NCBI GenBank assembly: GCA_025517525.1
Contig: JAOPJZ010000018.1
Span: forward strand, 1-64,000
Length of the DNA stretch: 64,000 nt
Direction of reading: 5' to 3'
Source: Natronosalvus hydrolyticus
GTDB lineage: Archaea > Halobacteriota > Halobacteria > Halobacteriales > Natrialbaceae
Shown one piece after another: positions 62,615 to 64,000 of the stretch. A program made the position numbers and the translations under genes. The notes beneath the pieces were generated by a model. It had not been told where the DNA came from. It did not search any database and saw nothing but the letters and a program-made list of their open reading frames with translations. How positions within the stretch are numbered: position 1 is the first letter of the stretch; the number at the start of each line of letters is the position of its first letter.

Positions 62615-62782
62615 TTATCGCCAGGCGGTAAGTGTCGGTGCGTCGTCGGCTCCCATCGAGAGCCAGGCACCGTCCGCGGAGATGTCCGCGATGACGTACT
62701 CGTCACGGCGACCATCCGAGTCGATCGAACTGAGAACCGTCTCCGAGGAGACAGTCGATTGGCGGGTGTGATCCGTCACCAT
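62615..62782 (-). CDS. DUF7556 small protein
   Basis: 55-residue protein, MVTDHTRQSTVSSETVLSSI start and YVIADISADGAWLSM core, ending LTAWR. It matches the short haloarchaeal DUF7556 family; function unknown. It is too short for many gene tables. A TATA-like TTTATACG on the minus strand (about 62814-62807) lies 28 bases upstream of the ATG. It may be the first gene of the transcript with the PPC gene and polC. Confidence 0.75.
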   Translation of the reverse strand: MVTDHTRQSTVSSETVLSSIDSDGRRDEYVIADISADGAWLSMGADDAPTLTAWR

Positions 62783-62966
62783 GCTAATGAGTCACGCGCA
62801 GAGACGTATAAACCCGTCGAACTAATCCGAAGCGAAAAGCACGCGGGCGACCGGATCGGGCTGGCCGAGAAACGGCAGGTAACAAATCAGTATGAGGAAG
62901 ACCACTCGAGCGCCGCCCACAGGAGAAGCACTGCCTTTATACCGATTTTCGCCGTATCGACGTGAC

Positions 62967-63818
62967 ATGAACGTAGCCGATGCGATGACCCCGCGCGACG
63001 ATGTGGTGAGCGTGTCGTTGCCGGGCACGCGGACTGACGTACTCGAGTACCTCCAGGAGCAATCGTTTTCCTCGGTGCCGGTCGTCCAGCACGAGGACGG
63101 CACGGCCGACTATCGAGGACTGGTCACTCGAAAATCGTTGATCGAACAGCCGGACGAAGACCAGTTGGTCATGCTGATGGCCGACGTGCCGACGACGACG
63201 GCCGAGACCAGTCTCCGGGACGTCGCGAAGGTGATGGTCAAGGAGGACGCCCGACGGATTCCCGTCGTCGACGGTGAGTTCGAAGGCATCGTGACGGTTA
63301 CCGACGTCGTCAACGCGATCGCCACCGGCGACGAGCCGACCGACGCCGAAGTCGGCGCGTACGCGACGCGAAACGTGAACACGACCTACGAGGGAGTTCC
63401 CCTCCCAGTCGCCGAGCGAGAACTCAACTACGCGAACGTCCCCTACGCGGTCGTCCTCGGCGACGACGGCCGAATGAGCGGGATTCTCACCGAGGTCGAC
63501 ATCATCGACGTCGCCCGAATCGTCGAAGGCGAAGAGGAGACGGGCAACAACTTCCCAGACCAGGACGCCGATTACTCCTGGGAAGGCATCAAAGCCGTCG
63601 GCAGCCGTGCACTACCCACTCGAGACATCGAGTTACCGGTCGGCCCGGTCAGCGGGTTCATGACCGACGACGTGGTGACTGTGTCGGCGACGAAATCGAT
63701 CGAGGAGACCGCCCAGTTGCTGATCAGTAACGACATCGAACAGATCCCGCTGATGACCGGGAACGACCTCACCGGAATCGTTCGCGATATCGACTTGCTG
63801 TGCGCGCTGTACGACTAA
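62967..63818 (+). CDS. CBS-domain protein
   Basis: 283-residue protein built of CBS modules: MNVADAMTPRDDVVSVSL...FSSVPVVQ first, MVKEDARRIPVVDGEFEGIV second, NYANVPYAVVLGDDGRMSGIL third and FMTDDVVTVSATKSIEE...IEQIPLM fourth. CBS pairs bind adenosine nucleotides and control partner proteins. No catalytic domain is attached. TATA-like TTTATACC at 62936-62943 supports the ATG at 62967. It ends TAA, directly followed by a family B element. Confidence 0.9.
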   Translation: MNVADAMTPRDDVVSVSLPGTRTDVLEYLQEQSFSSVPVVQHEDGTADYRGLVTRKSLIEQPDEDQLVMLMADVPTTTAETSLRDVAKVMVKEDARRIPVVDGEFEGIVTVTDVVNAIATGDEPTDAEVGAYATRNVNTTYEGVPLPVAERELNYANVPYAVVLGDDGRMSGILTEVDIIDVARIVEGEEETGNNFPDQDADYSWEGIKAVGSRALPTRDIELPVGPVSGFMTDDVVTVSATKSIEETAQLLISNDIEQIPLMTGNDLTGIVRDIDLLCALYD

Positions 63819-63894
63819 TAGTAGCCAGTGGAGAGTAAACGCTATCACGATGGCTCCTTGTGAGAGGGTGTGCAATGACTTTTAACGGCTACGA
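63819..63894 (-). repeat. Inverted-repeat element, family B copy 3
   Basis: 76 bp. It starts TAGTAGCCAGTGGAGAG directly after the TAA stop of the CBS gene and, read on the other strand, ends TCGTAGCCGTTAAAAGTC. The interior AGTCATTGCACACCCTCT and ATCGTGATAGCG match copies 1 and 2. It is immediately joined to a family A copy. Confidence 0.75.
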
Positions 63895-63980
63895 TAGGGC
63901 TTCCCAACTCTGAACTGGTGGGGAAGGTTCTGCGCTGTCGTTCGATTTTACCCAGGGGTCGACGGTTGGGAGAGATGCTA
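63895..63980 (+). repeat. Inverted-repeat element, family A copy 3
   Basis: 86 bp, ends TAGGGCTTCCCAACTC (63895-63910) and on the other strand TAGCATCTCTCCCAAC (63980-63965). Interior TCGATTTTACCCAGGGGTCG is like the other copies. It abuts the family B copy without spacer. The last 20 bases of the window hold nothing recognisable. Confidence 0.75.
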
Positions 63981-64000
63981 TCGATAAGAGCAATTGCGCG

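Noticed and set aside
1..64000. CRISPR array or provirus
   Set aside because: No regularly spaced repeats of CRISPR type, cas genes, integrase or capsid genes were seen; the short tandem repeats lack spacers.

Overview
The window is chromosomal DNA of a haloarchaeon. The reasons are high GC, strongly acidic deduced proteins, leaderless genes with a TATA-like box about 28 bases upstream, TBP, NMD3, the PolD large subunit, RFC, and many haloarchaea-only families (DUF5783, DUF5784, DUF5786, DUF5789, DUF6757, DUF7130, DUF7282, DUF7556). The very common CTCGAG hexamer suggests Natrialbaceae, but that is an inference. There is no rRNA, CRISPR array or provirus.

Layout. 1-41: end of an IS1341-type element that continues to the left. 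0.2-6.4 kb: HTTM membrane protein, ferredoxin, PHP phosphoesterase, small DUF proteins, a cupredoxin. 6.4-8.1 kb: a full IS200/IS605 element (tnpA+tnpB). 8.2-17.3 kb: YkgJ-like protein, zinc ribbon, a tRNA-shaped sequence, DinG/XPD-like helicase, a 28-residue membrane peptide, hisG, copA, SpoIIM-like protein. 17.3-28.5 kb: threonine-synthase-like enzyme, tnpA remnant, MTA/SAH deaminase, DUF7282 protein, a structured RNA candidate, RFC small subunit, thioesterase, 7TM histidine kinase, tRNA G10 methyltransferase. 28.7-32 kb: membrane beta-lactamase-fold protein, then an IS1341-type element. 32-36 kb: tbp, taw2, nmd3. 36.6-39.8 kb: htpX and pspAB, with a methyltransferase and a NUDIX-like protein between them. 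39.9-47.5 kb: ABC-2 permease, methyltransferase, uvrB, lipoprotein, NTF2-like protein, ATP-grasp ligase. 47.6-49.4 kb: divergent larE and a nickel/cobalt permease. 49.5-55.2 kb: metallophosphoesterase, hemC-cobA-hemD, DHH nuclease. 55.5-63.8 kb: solo IS end, DUF5783, NifU-like protein, panE, DUF7130, polC with its PPC partner, DUF7556, CBS protein.

The genes are mostly housekeeping: information processing (tbp, rfc, polC, uvrB, dinG-like, DHH nuclease, nmd3, taw2, trmG10), tetrapyrrole synthesis, copper export, and nickel-cofactor functions. The most unusual content is the non-coding layer. Two families of about 80-86 bp inverted-repeat elements (A: four copies, B: three) lie only at gene 3' ends, and their terminal TAG/CTA often is the stop codon of the neighbouring gene. 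One copy gives the stop codons of both convergent neighbours. There is also a tRNA-shaped sequence with no normal anticodon loop, a patch of foreign-looking codons in polC at a known intein insertion site, a 157/211 bp structured repeat pair, and several solo IS ends.
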